Part shown: positions 16,515 to 26,000 of the stretch, piece by piece | Numbering within the stretch: the stretch's first letter is position 1 | How the letters are laid out: every line of letters begins with the position of its first letter | The notes under the pieces: generated by a model | Database searches by the model: none | The model's input: the letters and a program-made list of their open reading frames with translations, nothing else | Told to the model about the DNA's origin: nothing | Position numbers and translations under genes: made by a program | NCBI GenBank assembly: GCA_038521625.1 | Contig: JBCBKP010000003.1 | Span: 62,001-126,000, forward strand | DNA length: 64,000 nt | Reading direction: 5' to 3' | DNA from: JBCBKP01 sp038521625 | GTDB lineage: Bacteria > Planctomycetota > Phycisphaerae > Phycisphaerales > UBA1924

Positions 16515-17261
16515 TTATTCCGCGCCCGCCTGCGCAGTCAGTCTCAGCCACTCCTGCTCGACGAGGTCGGCCACCGCTTCGTGGGCGGCAAATTCTGCGA
16601 ACAGGTCGCTGCGGACGAGGAACGCCCGCCACCCGTAGGGCGAGTCGATGTCCGTGCGGCCCTGGGCGTACATCTGGACGCGGTTGACGACGTCGTGACG
16701 CTTGGCGTCGAACAGGCCGCCTCCGACGGCCTCCGGACGCGGCCCGAGCCCCTGGAAGGCCGAGTCGGTCGCCTGGAGCTGGAAGAGGCGGACATCGAAC
16801 ACGTCGCCGTTGGCGACGAGCCCGGCGCTCGGGCTGGCGTAGAGCACGAGCGTCAACCCCAGGACAGGTGGGTCGTAGGGGTCGTACGCCGAGATGCTGC
16901 CGGCGACGATCGCGTCGACGCCGAGCTCCGCGGCGAGCGCCCGGGCTTCACCCTCGCTGGTCACTCGTTCCAGGCCGAGGCGGCGCATCGCGGCGATCGT
17001 GCGGTTGAGCGGGACGCAGCGGATGCCGCGGACCGACTCGGCGGCCTGCACGACCTCGTCGCCGATGGCGAGCGGGTCGACGAAGGAGACGCCGGACTCG
17101 TTGGCCGGCGGCGCGACGGCCCAGAGTGCGTCGCCGCGGGTCGTGTCGTAGGGCGCGATGGTCTCGCGGGCCGGCGTCAGGCGTGGGCCCGTGGCGCAGC
17201 CGGCGAGCGTGGACGCGATGGTGGCGATCAGGATCGCTCGTGGGGTGCAGCTCCGCCGCAC
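16515..17261 (-). CDS. Envelope lipoprotein, unknown family
   Basis: A 248-residue predicted lipoprotein with a basic start, a hydrophobic stretch and a lipobox L-A-G-C near residue 22. The mature part has T-I-A-A-M-R-R-L-G-L...A-A-E-L-G-V-D-A-I-V-A-G-S-I-S-A-Y, reminiscent of the alpha/beta fold of CsgG/LpoB-type outer-membrane lipoproteins in which a 'xxALGVDxVVxGxI' segment is common. The similarity is by pattern only. A GGGAGGAA site precedes the GTG start at 17261. It lies 40 bases downstream of the TolB-like gene and 49 bases upstream of the recombinase, all on one strand. Confidence 0.8.
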   Translation of the reverse strand: MRRSCTPRAILIATIASTLAGCATGPRLTPARETIAPYDTTRGDALWAVAPPANESGVSFVDPLAIGDEVVQAAESVRGIRCVPLNRTIAAMRRLGLERVTSEGEARALAAELGVDAIVAGSISAYDPYDPPVLGLTLVLYASPSAGLVANGDVFDVRLFQLQATDSAFQGLGPRPEAVGGGLFDAKRHDVVNRVQMYAQGRTDIDSPYGWRAFLVRSDLFAEFAAHEAVADLVEQEWLRLTAQAGAE

Positions 17262-17301
17262 GGGTTCCTCCCGCCCGCTCCGGGGCGATTTCTGGGTTCG
17301 G

Positions 17302-18915
17302 TTAGTTGTCGTCGTTTCCGACAGGAACGTTCACGATGACCTCGCCCTGGCTGGCGTCGGGCCACTGGATGCCTCGGGGGCGCTGGTTCTGCTGGGCCTG
17401 CTGGTTCTGGATGCCCGGGGCCCGGCCCTGGGGGGCGGGCTGCTGCGGGGCCCGGGCGGTCGTGCGGCCGTCCTCGAACGGGTTACCGCCGGTCGCGGCG
17501 AGCATGGCGGGGGCGAGGTCGATCGCCCAGAGGTTCTCGGCGCCCGAGCGGTCGGAGACGAAGTAGAGCTGGCCGGTGGGCGCCCAGGCAGGCATCATGT
17601 CGATCGAGTCGCCGACGGTCATCGGGACCTCCTCGCGGCCGTCGATGCGGACGATCCAGATGCCGGCGCGGGGCGGAAGCGAGTTCTCGTTGCGGTCGCC
17701 GATCCACTTGTCGGGGTTGGGGACGGCGGCGTAGCTGATGCGCTCGCCGTCGGGCGACCAGGCCGGGTTGATCAGGGCGGACTTGGGGTTGGTGGCGATC
17801 TGGGTCTCGTTGCCGGCCTGCAGGGTGCGCCGGTTGAAGTCGAGCGTCCAGACGCTGAAGGTGCGGGCGCCGCGCTCGCGGCTGCGCTGGAAGAGGATCT
17901 TGTCGGCGTTGTTGATGCCGGTGCCGGCGACGGGCGACCACTCGGGGAAGAGCCCGTAGCCGATGAACTGGGTGTTGACGGTGTTGAAGACGTCGGCGAC
18001 CCAGAGCTCCCAGCGTCCCGAGGACTGGCCGAGGCGGCAGAAGACCAGGTGGCGGCCGTCGGGCGACCAGCTTGGGTGCATGTCGTGGCTGTTGTCGCCG
18101 GTGATCTGGATGGCCTTGCCGCCTGTGGCGGGCATGACCCAGATGTCCCAGGAGCCGTTGCGGTTGCTCGCGAAGGCGATCCGCGTGCCGTCGGGGCTGA
18201 TCGAGGGCATGACGTCCTGGGCGGGGTCGGAGGTGAGCCGGGTGACGACGCGGCTGTTGACCTGCTGGACGTAGATGTCGGAAGTCGGGCGGTGCTGGGT
18301 GCTGGAGAAGTACAGCAGCGAGCCGTCGCCGTTGATCATCGGGTCGAAGACCGAGCCGTCGTTGGTGAAGGTGACCTGGCGGATATTGGTGGTGTTGAAG
18401 ACCTGGCTCTCCGGGTTGCCCGGGATCTCGAGGTCGAAGATCTGGCCGTAGAGCTCCTGGGCCATGTTCTTGCCGTCGTTGCTTCCCTGGGGCTGCTCGG
18501 CGATCTGCTGCTCGGGCTGCGGCTCTGGGTCGCGGACGACGTTGGCGGCGGCCTCGACCATCGCCCAGCCGTCGTTGGTGCCGGCGAGGTCGTAGACGTC
18601 GCTGGAGGGGGTCACCGGGTCGCGGCGCGGGCGGTCGGGGTTGGATCTCAGAACCGGGCGCGGCCCGCCCTCGCCGGGCGCGGCGACGACCTCTTCCCCG
18701 AAGCTGGGGCCGAATGCGGCGCTGAGGAGCGTCGGCCGCTGCTGCGGGTTCGGAGTGGGGGCCTCGGCGGCCTGGAACTCCCGGTCGGTGACCTCGGGGA
18801 GGCGTGCGTTCGGCGCGGTGGCGTTGAACGAGCAGCCGCCGAGGAGGGTCGCGGCGGTGCCTGCCGCGACGGTCAGTCCCAGGGGGTTGTGCGTTCCGAG
18901 CAGCTGGCGACGCAT
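17302..18915 (-). CDS. TolB-like beta-propeller (PD40 repeat) lipoprotein
   Basis: A 537-residue protein starting at ATG 18915, where GGAGG lies 8-12 bases upstream; a start 48 bases further upstream would add a non-signal segment. It has a lipobox L-L-G-G-C about residue 28, a Pro/Gln-rich low-complexity region to about residue 160, and then at least five PD40/TolB-type propeller blades with the S-P-D-G-x-x-I/L-x-F motif (S-I-S-P-D-G-T-R-I-A-F, S-W-S-P-D-G-R-H-L-V-F, A-W-S-P-D-G-E-R-I-S-Y, A-W-A-P-T-G-Q-L-Y-F). The tail is Gln/Pro/Ala-rich. Role: probably a periplasmic scaffold in envelope maintenance like TolB. TolA/Q/R are not present in this window. Confidence 0.85.
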   Translation of the reverse strand: MRRQLLGTHNPLGLTVAAGTAATLLGGCSFNATAPNARLPEVTDREFQAAEAPTPNPQQRPTLLSAAFGPSFGEEVVAAPGEGGPRPVLRSNPDRPRRDPVTPSSDVYDLAGTNDGWAMVEAAANVVRDPEPQPEQQIAEQPQGSNDGKNMAQELYGQIFDLEIPGNPESQVFNTTNIRQVTFTNDGSVFDPMINGDGSLLYFSSTQHRPTSDIYVQQVNSRVVTRLTSDPAQDVMPSISPDGTRIAFASNRNGSWDIWVMPATGGKAIQITGDNSHDMHPSWSPDGRHLVFCRLGQSSGRWELWVADVFNTVNTQFIGYGLFPEWSPVAGTGINNADKILFQRSRERGARTFSVWTLDFNRRTLQAGNETQIATNPKSALINPAWSPDGERISYAAVPNPDKWIGDRNENSLPPRAGIWIVRIDGREEVPMTVGDSIDMMPAWAPTGQLYFVSDRSGAENLWAIDLAPAMLAATGGNPFEDGRTTARAPQQPAPQGRAPGIQNQQAQQNQRPRGIQWPDASQGEVIVNVPVGNDDN

Positions 18916-19266
18916 GTGCCGAACCTCCGTCTTCGCCCGTCGTGGGCTCGTCTTCCGTGACACGCCGGCGGGTGCCCATCCGTGCGGGGATTGCCGGTTC
19001 TCCCGGCGAGCTCGCGTGGCCGGCTCTGTCGAGGCCGGGCGCGCGGGGTCGCCTGGTGGTCATCGGCGCGTCTGGTAAGCGCCTTGGTTGCAACTCGCGC
19101 GTTCTGCACGATTGGTGACGATTCCGCGAAGGCGGTGCCAATCTCGGGGAGTGCCGGAGCGGGTGTTCGCGCGGGGCGAGCCGCGATGGGGGCGCAAAAA
19201 CAACCGGCCCGGGGCGCGCCACCACGGGACGCCCACGGGCCGATCCGAGAGCCTGATTGGGTGGCG
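18916..19266. other. Intergenic region between the TolB-like gene and a small unknown gene
   Basis: This 351-base stretch holds the ribosome site of the TolB-like gene (complement of about 18923-18927) and, near 19196-19242, the intrinsic terminator of the small gene to its right. No open frame with good coding character, RNA gene or recognisable promoter was seen in the rest. Confidence 0.6.
19196..19242 (-). terminator. Intrinsic terminator of the 110-residue protein gene
   Basis: Read on the minus strand, CGGCCCG (19242-19236) pairs with CGGGCCG (19211-19205), with a second inner stem CGCCC/GGGCG after a one-base bulge. The hairpin is followed directly by GTTGTTTTT (19204-19196). Strong GC stem plus T-tract 25 bases after the stop of the gene at 19267-19599 makes this a convincing rho-independent terminator. 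Confidence 0.85.
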
Positions 19267-19599
19267 CTACGCGAGTCTTTGGGCGGTGATGATCGCGGGC
19301 GCATCGCCGGGCCTCGACCATCCGGGGCAGTCGCGGCGCGGGGATTCGGAGAACTCGAGGTGCTCCAGGTAGGTGCTGAGCTCGCGGTCCTCGAACTGCG
19401 CGAGGAAGGAGGAGGTTGCGCCGCGGTTGCGCGACATGATGCGTTCGATGAGTCGCGAGCGGTCGAGGCCGGCGCGCTCCATGGCGAGCACGCCCGCGGG
19501 CAGCGGGCTCGGCTCGTCCTTCAGACGCGTCGGGTCCGGCGTCGTGGCGAACAGGTCCGTCTCGAAGTCGCCGTCGATGTCTCGGGAGGCGTGCCGCAT
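19267..19599 (-). CDS. Small unknown protein, 110 residues
   Basis: Not recognised. A soluble, charged protein. The centre, L-D-R-S-R-L-I-E-R-I-M-S-R-N-R-G-A, is amphipathic and basic, followed by F-L-A-Q-F-E-D-R-E-L-S-T-Y-L-E-H-L, which is acidic and helical. No signal peptide or cysteine motif (a single Cys). GAGGA stands about 9 bases before ATG 19599, and a strong terminator follows, so it forms a monocistronic unit downstream of nuoC. Coding confidence comes from the ribosome site, terminator and codon pattern. Confidence 0.65.
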   Translation of the reverse strand: MRHASRDIDGDFETDLFATTPDPTRLKDEPSPLPAGVLAMERAGLDRSRLIERIMSRNRGATSSFLAQFEDRELSTYLEHLEFSESPRRDCPGWSRPGDAPAIITAQRLA

Positions 19600-19764
19600 C
19601 GATCGATCCTCGTCTTCGCTTGGGCGGGTGTCCGGGGTAGGACCCCCCGGGCGAGATCGAGTATCGGACGGGCGCGCGCGATCGCTTTCAGATTTGGGTC
19701 TCCCCTGTTACCGGGCCGTGTGAATTGGGGCATCGCGCGGCGCGGCCCCGACCGGTGGTGGTGG

Positions 19765-20340
19765 TCAGGTGCTGGTGCGATCGACGACGCGGTAGGCCTC
19801 GCGCTCGCCGCGGCCTCGAAGCGGGTAGTCCTTGCGGAGCGGGTGGGCGGGGAAGTCGGCCCAGGTCAGGATGCGGCGGAGGTCGGGGTGGTTCTTGAAG
19901 CGGATGCCGAACATGTCGAACACCTCGCGCTCGGTCCACTCGGCGCCCTTCCAGAGGTCGGTCACGCTGTCGAGATAGAGCGCCGGGTCCTCCTCGATGC
20001 CCTCGGTGGGGATCGAGGGGTCGAGGTAGACCTTGACGAAGAACCGCTCGTCGCGTGCGTGGCTGAGCAGGTTGTAGACGACGGCGAATCGGCCGGGTGT
20101 CTCGGCGGGATAGTTCAGGTAGTCGACGCCGATGACGTCGGAGAGGAAGTTGAAGTCGGTCCGGGTGTTGGACTTGAGGAACGCCATGACCTCGTGGAGG
20201 TCGGCGGGCTCGACGATGAGCGTGGGCTGGCCCCGGAACTCGGACCCGCGGAGAGGCTTGCTCGGGAAGGCCTCCTTGACCGCCTTGAACGTGGGGCTGT
20301 CGAGGGAGGTCTTGCTGGACGGCTCGGCGGTCTCGCTCAT
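19765..20340 (-). CDS. nuoC: NADH-quinone oxidoreductase subunit C (NuoC, 30 kDa subunit)
   Basis: Peripheral-arm subunit of respiratory complex I, 191 residues. The family signature is complete: E-R-E-V-F-D-M-F-G-I-R-F-K-N-H-P-D-L-R-R-I-L near residues 136-158, followed by P-L-R-K-D-Y-P-L-R-G-R-G. The N-terminal half has the usual F-N-F-L-S-D-V-I-G-V-D-Y segment. A leaderless-type TAGAGT lies 6 nt before ATG 20340. What is odd is the context: no nuoA, nuoB or nuoD adjoins it. Downstream is an unrelated 110-residue gene and upstream a TIM-barrel-like protein gene, so the nuo genes must be scattered in this genome, or this is a stray copy. Confidence 0.92.
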   Translation of the reverse strand: MSETAEPSSKTSLDSPTFKAVKEAFPSKPLRGSEFRGQPTLIVEPADLHEVMAFLKSNTRTDFNFLSDVIGVDYLNYPAETPGRFAVVYNLLSHARDERFFVKVYLDPSIPTEGIEEDPALYLDSVTDLWKGAEWTEREVFDMFGIRFKNHPDLRRILTWADFPAHPLRKDYPLRGRGEREAYRVVDRTST

Positions 20341-20352
20341 GTGTTCACTCTA
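20341..20352 (-). promoter_or_regulatory. Leaderless-type -10 element of nuoC
   Basis: On the minus strand TAGAGT (complement of 20347-20352) is followed by GAACAC and ATG 20340. No ribosome site is present. Same TANNNT-6-ATG geometry as folK, kdsD, scpA and others in this window. Confidence 0.6.
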
Positions 20353-20362
20353 GGGGGTGGGG

Positions 20363-21022
20363 CTACCAGTCGCGGGCGGTGGACCTGGCTTCCTCGGGGG
20401 CCTCGTCATCGATGACGAGCGGGCGATCGGGGAGCCCGCCGGCGAGGCGGACGGCGGCGGCCCAGGTCTCGAGGCCGATCGCGCCGGTGCCGAGCGGCGC
20501 GGGGGCGACGTCGGGCTCGTAGCGGTCGGTGGACTCGATCAGCGTCACGTCCGCGAGGACGACGGCCGGCACGAGCTCGTGGGACCCGAGCGTCTCGATC
20601 GCCCGGGCGAGGTGGTCCTCGGCTTGGCCGAGCATCGAGGCGGTGAGCAGCGCGGCCGGGTCGAGCAGGAGGCGGAGCGGGAGCTCGGCTTGGTCTTCCC
20701 AGGAGCGGACGAGGTTCAGGCAGGTCTGGACGTCGGAAACCACGTGCCGGCAGTGGGGTCGTAGCCAGGTCTCGCCGGCGAGGGTCGCAGCCCAGGCGTC
20801 GAAGGCCTCGCGTCCGGCGGGCGTCCATGTGCGGAAGTCGGCGTCGAACGTGCCGTCGTCGCGGGCGGCGGGGCCGCCGATCCAGCCGGACCAGCGGACG
20901 AGCGGGGCGCGGGCGTCGGAGATGATGGCTTCCGCGTGGAGCGGGTTGGTCTGGTCGATGGCCGCGACGGTCTCGCCGGCGTCGGCGATTCGGGCGTCGT
21001 GCATCGTGTAGAGCTTCGGCAT
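20363..21022 (-). CDS. Unknown protein, possibly sugar isomerase-like TIM-barrel fragment
   Basis: A 219-residue protein starting 13 bases after the kdsD stop, so probably co-transcribed with it. It has alternating beta/alpha segments: H-C-R-H-V-V-S-D-V-Q-T-C-L-N-L-V-R, then L-P-L-R-L-L-L-D-P-A-A-L-L-T-A-S-M-L and E-L-V-P-A-V-V-L-A-D-V. The 'LLLDPAALL' strand is reminiscent of AP-endonuclease-2/xylose-isomerase-like barrels, but the metal-binding residues of that family are not evident. No signal peptide. Function not assigned. The stop lies inside the nuoC promoter region, 23 bases before the nuoC start. Confidence 0.7.
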   Translation of the reverse strand: MPKLYTMHDARIADAGETVAAIDQTNPLHAEAIISDARAPLVRWSGWIGGPAARDDGTFDADFRTWTPAGREAFDAWAATLAGETWLRPHCRHVVSDVQTCLNLVRSWEDQAELPLRLLLDPAALLTASMLGQAEDHLARAIETLGSHELVPAVVLADVTLIESTDRYEPDVAPAPLGTGAIGLETWAAAVRLAGGLPDRPLVIDDEAPEEARSTARDW

Positions 21023-21035
21023 GGGCCGGGGTTCG

Positions 21036-22136
21036 TCAGTCGCCCTGGACCAGCTTCATCGCGACCAGGTCCTGGACGTCGAGGAGGCCGATGGGCTTGC
21101 CGTCGCGATCGACCACGGGGATTTCGTCGGCGCGGTGCTGCCTGGCGAGCAGGACGGCGTCGCGGGCGAGCGCGGTCTCGGGCAGCGTGCGTGGCGCGGG
21201 CGTCATGACGTCGCCGATCGGGCGGGCGAGGTCGCCCGGGTTGTTCGCGACAAGGCGTCGGAGGTCGCCGTCGGTGAAGATTCCGAGCAGGGCGCCGGAG
21301 GTCTGGTCGGTGATGAGCAGGGCGCCGGGGCGTCGGCCGATGCCGTCGGTGGCGTGGAGTGCGTCGGCGACGGTGGTCTCGGCGGCAACGGTGGGGAGCC
21401 GCTTGCCGGCCTTGAACCGGAGCAGCTCGGTGACCGGGCGGAGCAGCCCGCCGAGCTGGCCGCCCGGGTGGCGTGCCGCGAAGTCGGCGCTGGTAAACGC
21501 GTTGCGGCGGGCGACGGCGAGGGCGAGGGCGTCGCCGATGGCCATGGCGGCGGTCGTGGAGCTGGTTGGCGCGAGCAGGGCCTCGTCGGTCGCGTGGCGT
21601 GAGGCCTCTTCGTCGACCAGTTCGGCGAGCACGGCGTCGGACAGGCGCTCGAGCGTGGACTCGGGCCGGTCGTCGCCGTCGGTGCGTCCGCGTGTGATCG
21701 CGATGATCGGCAGGCCGTCGGCGCGGAGCAGCGCCGCGAGCTGGACGACCTCCTCGGTCTCGCCGGAGTGGCTGAGGCAGACGGCGACGTCGGTCTTGCG
21801 GAATCGCCCGAGATCGCCGTGTGCGGCCTCGGTCGGGTGGACCGCGTGGGCCGGGACGCCGAGGCTGGAGAGCGTGGCGGCGATCTTGGCGCCGACGAGC
21901 CCGGACTTGCCGAGCCCGGAGACGAGGACGGTGCCGCCGTCGGCGGCGCACTTCTCGATGAAGCCGACGGCGCGGGCGAAATGGTCGCGATCGAGTCCCG
22001 CGGCGGCGCGTTCGAGCGCGGCGGCCTCGGCTCGGAGGACGGAGGCGGCGAACTCGAGCTCGGCGTCTCGGCTCGGTTTCGGCTCGGGCTGGGGCCGCTG
22101 GGATTGGTTCTTCGGGTCGGTCACGGGCGCCTTCAT
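21036..22136 (-). CDS. kdsD: Arabinose-5-phosphate isomerase KdsD/KpsF type (SIS domain plus two CBS domains)
   Basis: Interconverts ribulose 5-phosphate and arabinose 5-phosphate for KDO, an inner-core sugar of LPS. The 366-residue protein has the SIS domain at about residues 35-200 (G-T-V-L-V-S-G-L-G-K-S-G-L-V-G-A-K-I-A, H-P-T-E-A-A-H-G-D-L-G, S-H-S-G-E-T-E-E, S-S-T-T-A-A-M-A-I-G-D-A-L-A), the H-P-G-G-Q-L-G junction, and paired CBS domains (about 245-365; I-F-T-D-G-D-L-R-R-L and L-L-D-V-Q-D-L-V). ATG 22136 is chosen because TACGGT lies exactly 6 nt upstream. The divergent scpA gene starts only 22 bases away. With the LptC/OstA-like gene nearby it indicates an LPS-bearing outer membrane. Confidence 0.93.
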   Translation of the reverse strand: MKAPVTDPKNQSQRPQPEPKPSRDAELEFAASVLRAEAAALERAAAGLDRDHFARAVGFIEKCAADGGTVLVSGLGKSGLVGAKIAATLSSLGVPAHAVHPTEAAHGDLGRFRKTDVAVCLSHSGETEEVVQLAALLRADGLPIIAITRGRTDGDDRPESTLERLSDAVLAELVDEEASRHATDEALLAPTSSTTAAMAIGDALALAVARRNAFTSADFAARHPGGQLGGLLRPVTELLRFKAGKRLPTVAAETTVADALHATDGIGRRPGALLITDQTSGALLGIFTDGDLRRLVANNPGDLARPIGDVMTPAPRTLPETALARDAVLLARQHRADEIPVVDRDGKPIGLLDVQDLVAMKLVQGD

Positions 22137-22158
22137 CCGGCAACCGTACACTGCCCGG
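22137..22158. promoter_or_regulatory. Overlapping divergent leaderless promoters of kdsD and scpA
   Basis: Only 22 bases separate the two start codons. On the plus strand TACACT (22147-22152) plus GCCCGG precedes ATG 22159 of scpA. On the minus strand TACGGT (complement of 22143-22148) plus TGCCGG precedes ATG 22136 of kdsD. The two hexamers share TA at 22147-22148. Neither gene has a ribosome site, so both are predicted to start transcription at their first codon, with any -35 contacts inside the opposite gene. Confidence 0.65.
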
Positions 22159-23028
22159 ATGGCTGGCGATGCGACGGGTTCATCCGGGCGGGGCGCGGGC
22201 GGCGCTGATTATTTGGTGCGTCTCGAGAGCTTCGAGGGGCCGCTGGACCTGCTGCTGCACCTGATCCGGCGCGCCGAGGTCGACCTGCACGACATCCCGG
22301 TCGCTTCGATCGCGGACCAGTACATGGCGAGCCTCGAGGACCTGGAGCGCGTGGACGTTGAGCTCGCGGGCGAGTTCCTGGTGATGGCGGCGACGCTGAT
22401 GGAGATCAAGAGCCGCATGATCGACCGGGAGCTGGAGGGCGAGGCGCCGGCGTCCGGGCGGGAGCGGGCCCCGAAGGAGGACGAGGACCCGCGGGCGAGC
22501 CTGGTGCATCAGCTGCTGGAGTACAAGAAGTACCGCGACGCGGCGGACGCGCTGGAGTCGCGCCGGGCGACCTGGTCTCGGCGCGTGCCGCTGAGCCCGG
22601 CGGGCGTGGGCGAGGCCGAGTTTCGCGCGGCGATGGAGTCGGCGGGCGAGGTCGAGATCGAGGACGCGAACCTGCTCGATCTGGTCGAGGCGTTCCGGCG
22701 CGTGGCGTCGAGCGTGAACTTCGATCGCCTCGGCGAGCACGAGGTGATGACCGACGACACGCCGATCGAGCTGCACGCGGAGGACATCGTCTCGGCGCTG
22801 CGCGAGGGCGAGGTCGAGCACGGCCAGCTGCCGCTGTTCGGGCTGCTGCGCGGTCGGTCTCGGGCCGAGATGGTCGGACTGTTTCTTGCGCTTCTGAATC
22901 TGATCCGCGATCAGCGGGTGACGGTGGGCACGAACGACGACCGGGCTTCGGAACTCGACGGCGGTTTCGTGATCGAGTTGACCGAGCAGGGGCGCGACCC
23001 GGACTACGAGCCGCCGCGGGTGGACTGA
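22159..23028 (+). CDS. scpA: Segregation and condensation protein ScpA
   Basis: Kleisin subunit that bridges SMC heads in the bacterial condensin. The 289-residue protein begins with the classic ScpA start Y-L-V-R-L-E-S-F-E-G-P-L-D-L-L-L-H-L-I-R at about 16-35. E-V-D-L-H-D-I-P-V-A-S-I-A-D-Q-Y follows, then E-F-L-V-M-A-A-T-L-M-E-I-K-S-R-M-I near 75-90, a charged middle, and a C-terminal winged-helix segment (R-S-R-A-E-M-V-G-L-F-L-A-L-L-N-L-I-R). ScpB is not adjacent; the next gene is convergent and unrelated. The stop is 6 bases from the end of the convergent LptC-like gene. Confidence 0.93.
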   Translation: MAGDATGSSGRGAGGADYLVRLESFEGPLDLLLHLIRRAEVDLHDIPVASIADQYMASLEDLERVDVELAGEFLVMAATLMEIKSRMIDRELEGEAPASGRERAPKEDEDPRASLVHQLLEYKKYRDAADALESRRATWSRRVPLSPAGVGEAEFRAAMESAGEVEIEDANLLDLVEAFRRVASSVNFDRLGEHEVMTDDTPIELHAEDIVSALREGEVEHGQLPLFGLLRGRSRAEMVGLFLALLNLIRDQRVTVGTNDDRASELDGGFVIELTEQGRDPDYEPPRVD

Positions 23029-23034
23029 CGGTCG

Positions 23035-26000
23035 TCAGCGTCGCTGGGGCGGGGCGGCGCTCGCGGGCGCGGGGCGCAGGATGTCGACACGGTCGGTGAC
23101 GGTGTTCCAGCGCAGCGATTGCGCGCGGTAGGTCTGGCCGTCGAGACCGCTGTAGAAGATGAGGTAGCTGCCCTCGGCGGACGTCGCGGTCGCGACGCCG
23201 GAATCGGCGTCGAATCGCACGTCGTCGGCGAGCAGTTCGCGCTCGGGCTGGGTCAGCAGGACGCGTCCCTGGGCGTGGAGCGCGCGGAGCGCGCCGGTCG
23301 GGGGGGCCGCGCCGGGCGACTCGGCGGAGCCGTCGGGATCATCGTCGAGGTCGAAGGTGGCTTCGAGGCGGTCGGCCTCGGCGACGGTGATCTCGTCGGT
23401 CCGCATGTCGAGGTGCTCGACGAGGACGTCGTCGATGAAGGTCGCGGTCTCGGCGGCGCGGTCGAGCGTCATCGAGCCGGCCCATTCGAAGGCCGTGGTG
23501 CCGGGCCCCGACCCGGGCGAGCTCCCCTCGACGGCGCGTCGGTCGACGAGGAGCAGGCGGCCGTCGCGCGGCGTGTACAGGCGGTCGCCGGCGCGGTCGA
23601 AGTCGATTCGTGGCGATTCGAGGTAGAAGAGCTCGGCGAGGGTCGGCCGGCCGTCCGGGCCGGTCTTGAAGCGGCGGATCTCCGACGTGGCGCGCTGGCC
23701 TGGGGCGCCGAGCAGGCGGGCGTCGACGAGGTTGCCCGCGGGCGAGTCGTCTTCGGTCTCGCCGGTGGACTCGAAGCGCGCGAAGAGCTGGGAGGCGACC
23801 AGCGTGTCGCGCTCGAAGCCGTCGCGTTGCGAGACGGCCTCGACGTCGCCGAAGCAGACCAGGTTGCCCGTGGCTTCGCGGTAGCTCATGGCGGTGGACC
23901 AGGCGGCGTGGACCACGCCGGCGGGCGCGTCTTCGGTCGGGGCGAGATCGGCGAGGAAGACGCCGGGGCCGAGGACGTCGAGCGCGCCGCGCTCGCCGTC
24001 GGCGAGCAGGCGTCCGGCGCGGATGGTCGCGCCGGCGCGGGTCGCTTCGGCGGGCTGGTCGGGCGTGCCATAGAGGACAGCGTTCGAAGCGGGCACGTCG
24101 GCCTCGAGGCGGTCGGCGGCGCCGGTGGTCCCGGAGCTGTCGGCGAAGCGGACGTTGCCGGTGGCGATCGCGCGGGTCGGCGTGATCGAGCCGTTGTCGG
24201 TCCGGCCGAGCCCGCTCGTCAGGCGGTCGGCGTGGATGTAGCTGCCGTCGGCCTGTGTCGCGCGGACGTCGCCGCTCGCGGCGAGGCGGGTCGGCTCGGG
24301 GTCGCTGCGTCGGGCGCGGGTGTTGAAGTCGATCGTGAGTGATGCCGAGGTGAGCTCGGCGCCCTCGCCGTCGCCCGCGCGGGTCTGGGTTGATTCGAGG
24401 CGGGCGAGGCGGCGCTGCTTCGCTCCGTCGGGGCCGTCGTCGAACCAGACGTCGAGCGAGTTGCCGTCGAGCGAGCCCTCGCCGCTCTTGCCGGCGACGC
24501 CGCCGAAGAAGCTGGCGGTCTCGACGATCTCGGTGATGCGTCCGTCGTCGGTCCGGAAGCGGAAGTCGGCCTGGTCCTGCCACTCGACGTAGCGGCGGGC
24601 CTGAGGGTCGCCGGGGATGTCGTTCTTGTCGTAGATGCCGCCGGGGCCGATGACGCGGACGGAGCCGTCGGCGAGGCCGACCTCGATGCGGTTGGTGTTG
24701 GCGAGGCGGCCGGCGTCATCGCCCTCGAGTCGGACGGTGTAGGACTGGCCGGAGAGGACGATGCGCTCGCGTTGCGCCGCGTACTCGATCTCGTTGGCCT
24801 GGCCTCGTGTGCTGGCGCCGGGGTCTTCGAATCGGACGATGCCGGTGTCCTGCGCGGTGAACTTGAGCGCGACGTCGTCGAGGTCGAGCTGCTCGGGTTC
24901 TCTGTCGAGGCGGACGACGCGGAGGGGGCCGGTCCAGGTGAGGGTGACCGGCGGCTCGGCCGTCGTCGATCGGGGCGGGGTGATACGCGCGGTCGGTTGG
25001 AGCAGCGCCGCGGAGGAGATTGCCGCCAGCGTGATCGGCGATGGTGCCGCCGTGATCTCGGCGTCGTCGCCGCCGCCGAAGGACGGGAGCTTGTTGTCGA
25101 TCAGTCGGACCCAGACGTCGAGGCGGTCGGCGAGCACGCGCCGCCCGTCCTGATCGGCGACGACCGAGTCTTCGAAGATCGCGAGGTAGTGGTCGAGCTG
25201 GAAGGGGTCGGGCGGGGGGATGTAGGACTCGTCCTTGGTGAGCGAGCCGTCGATGGTGTTGGTGAAGTCGGTCGGCAGGCCGGGCTGGGCAACGCGGGCG
25301 GTTGTGTGCGCGGCCTGTGTCCGCGTGACCGCTGACTCGGCGGGCGGGAAGTAGGTGAGCTTCTCGCCCTGGGCGATCTCGAGCTGCTCGAGTCGTCGCT
25401 CGCGTTCGTTGAGCACGGCCCAGAGGCCGGTGCCGATGAACTCGAGCTCGTTTGTGCGGACGACGACGCGTCCGTCGGTCGAGAGGCGTGCGAGGTCGAG
25501 GTCGAAGGAGACCGGCTGGTCGCTGGTGGCGCGCAGCAGCGGCGGGTCGGTCTCGGGGTCGGGCCGGCCGGCCGATCCGTCGAAGAGGCGTATGACGACG
25601 TTGCCGGCGAGCGTGCCCGAGCGCGGCTGCGTCTGCCCCTGGGGGATGGCGAGGCGGCCGCGGTCGGCCTCGATGTGGGCGATCCGCCCGTCGTCGAGGA
25701 AGATCCAGGCCTCGGGCTCGACGACGCGCCGGTTGACCGGGTCGATCGGTTCGAACGACGCGGCGCGGATCTCGCCGGTGAGGCGTTCGGGGTCGTCGGG
25801 GTCCGACAGCTCGATGAGCATGTCGGTGCCGCCCTCGTTGAACTGGTCTTCGTTGAAGGGGCTGTCGGCGAACGGGTCTTCGATCGCGGCGGCGCCGGAG
25901 GGTCCCGGGCTGTTGCTGACCGCGACCCAGACCACGGCGGCGACGACGGCGAGGCTCGCGATCGTGCCGGCGATGACGGCGGTGTTCTTCTTGCGGGGCG

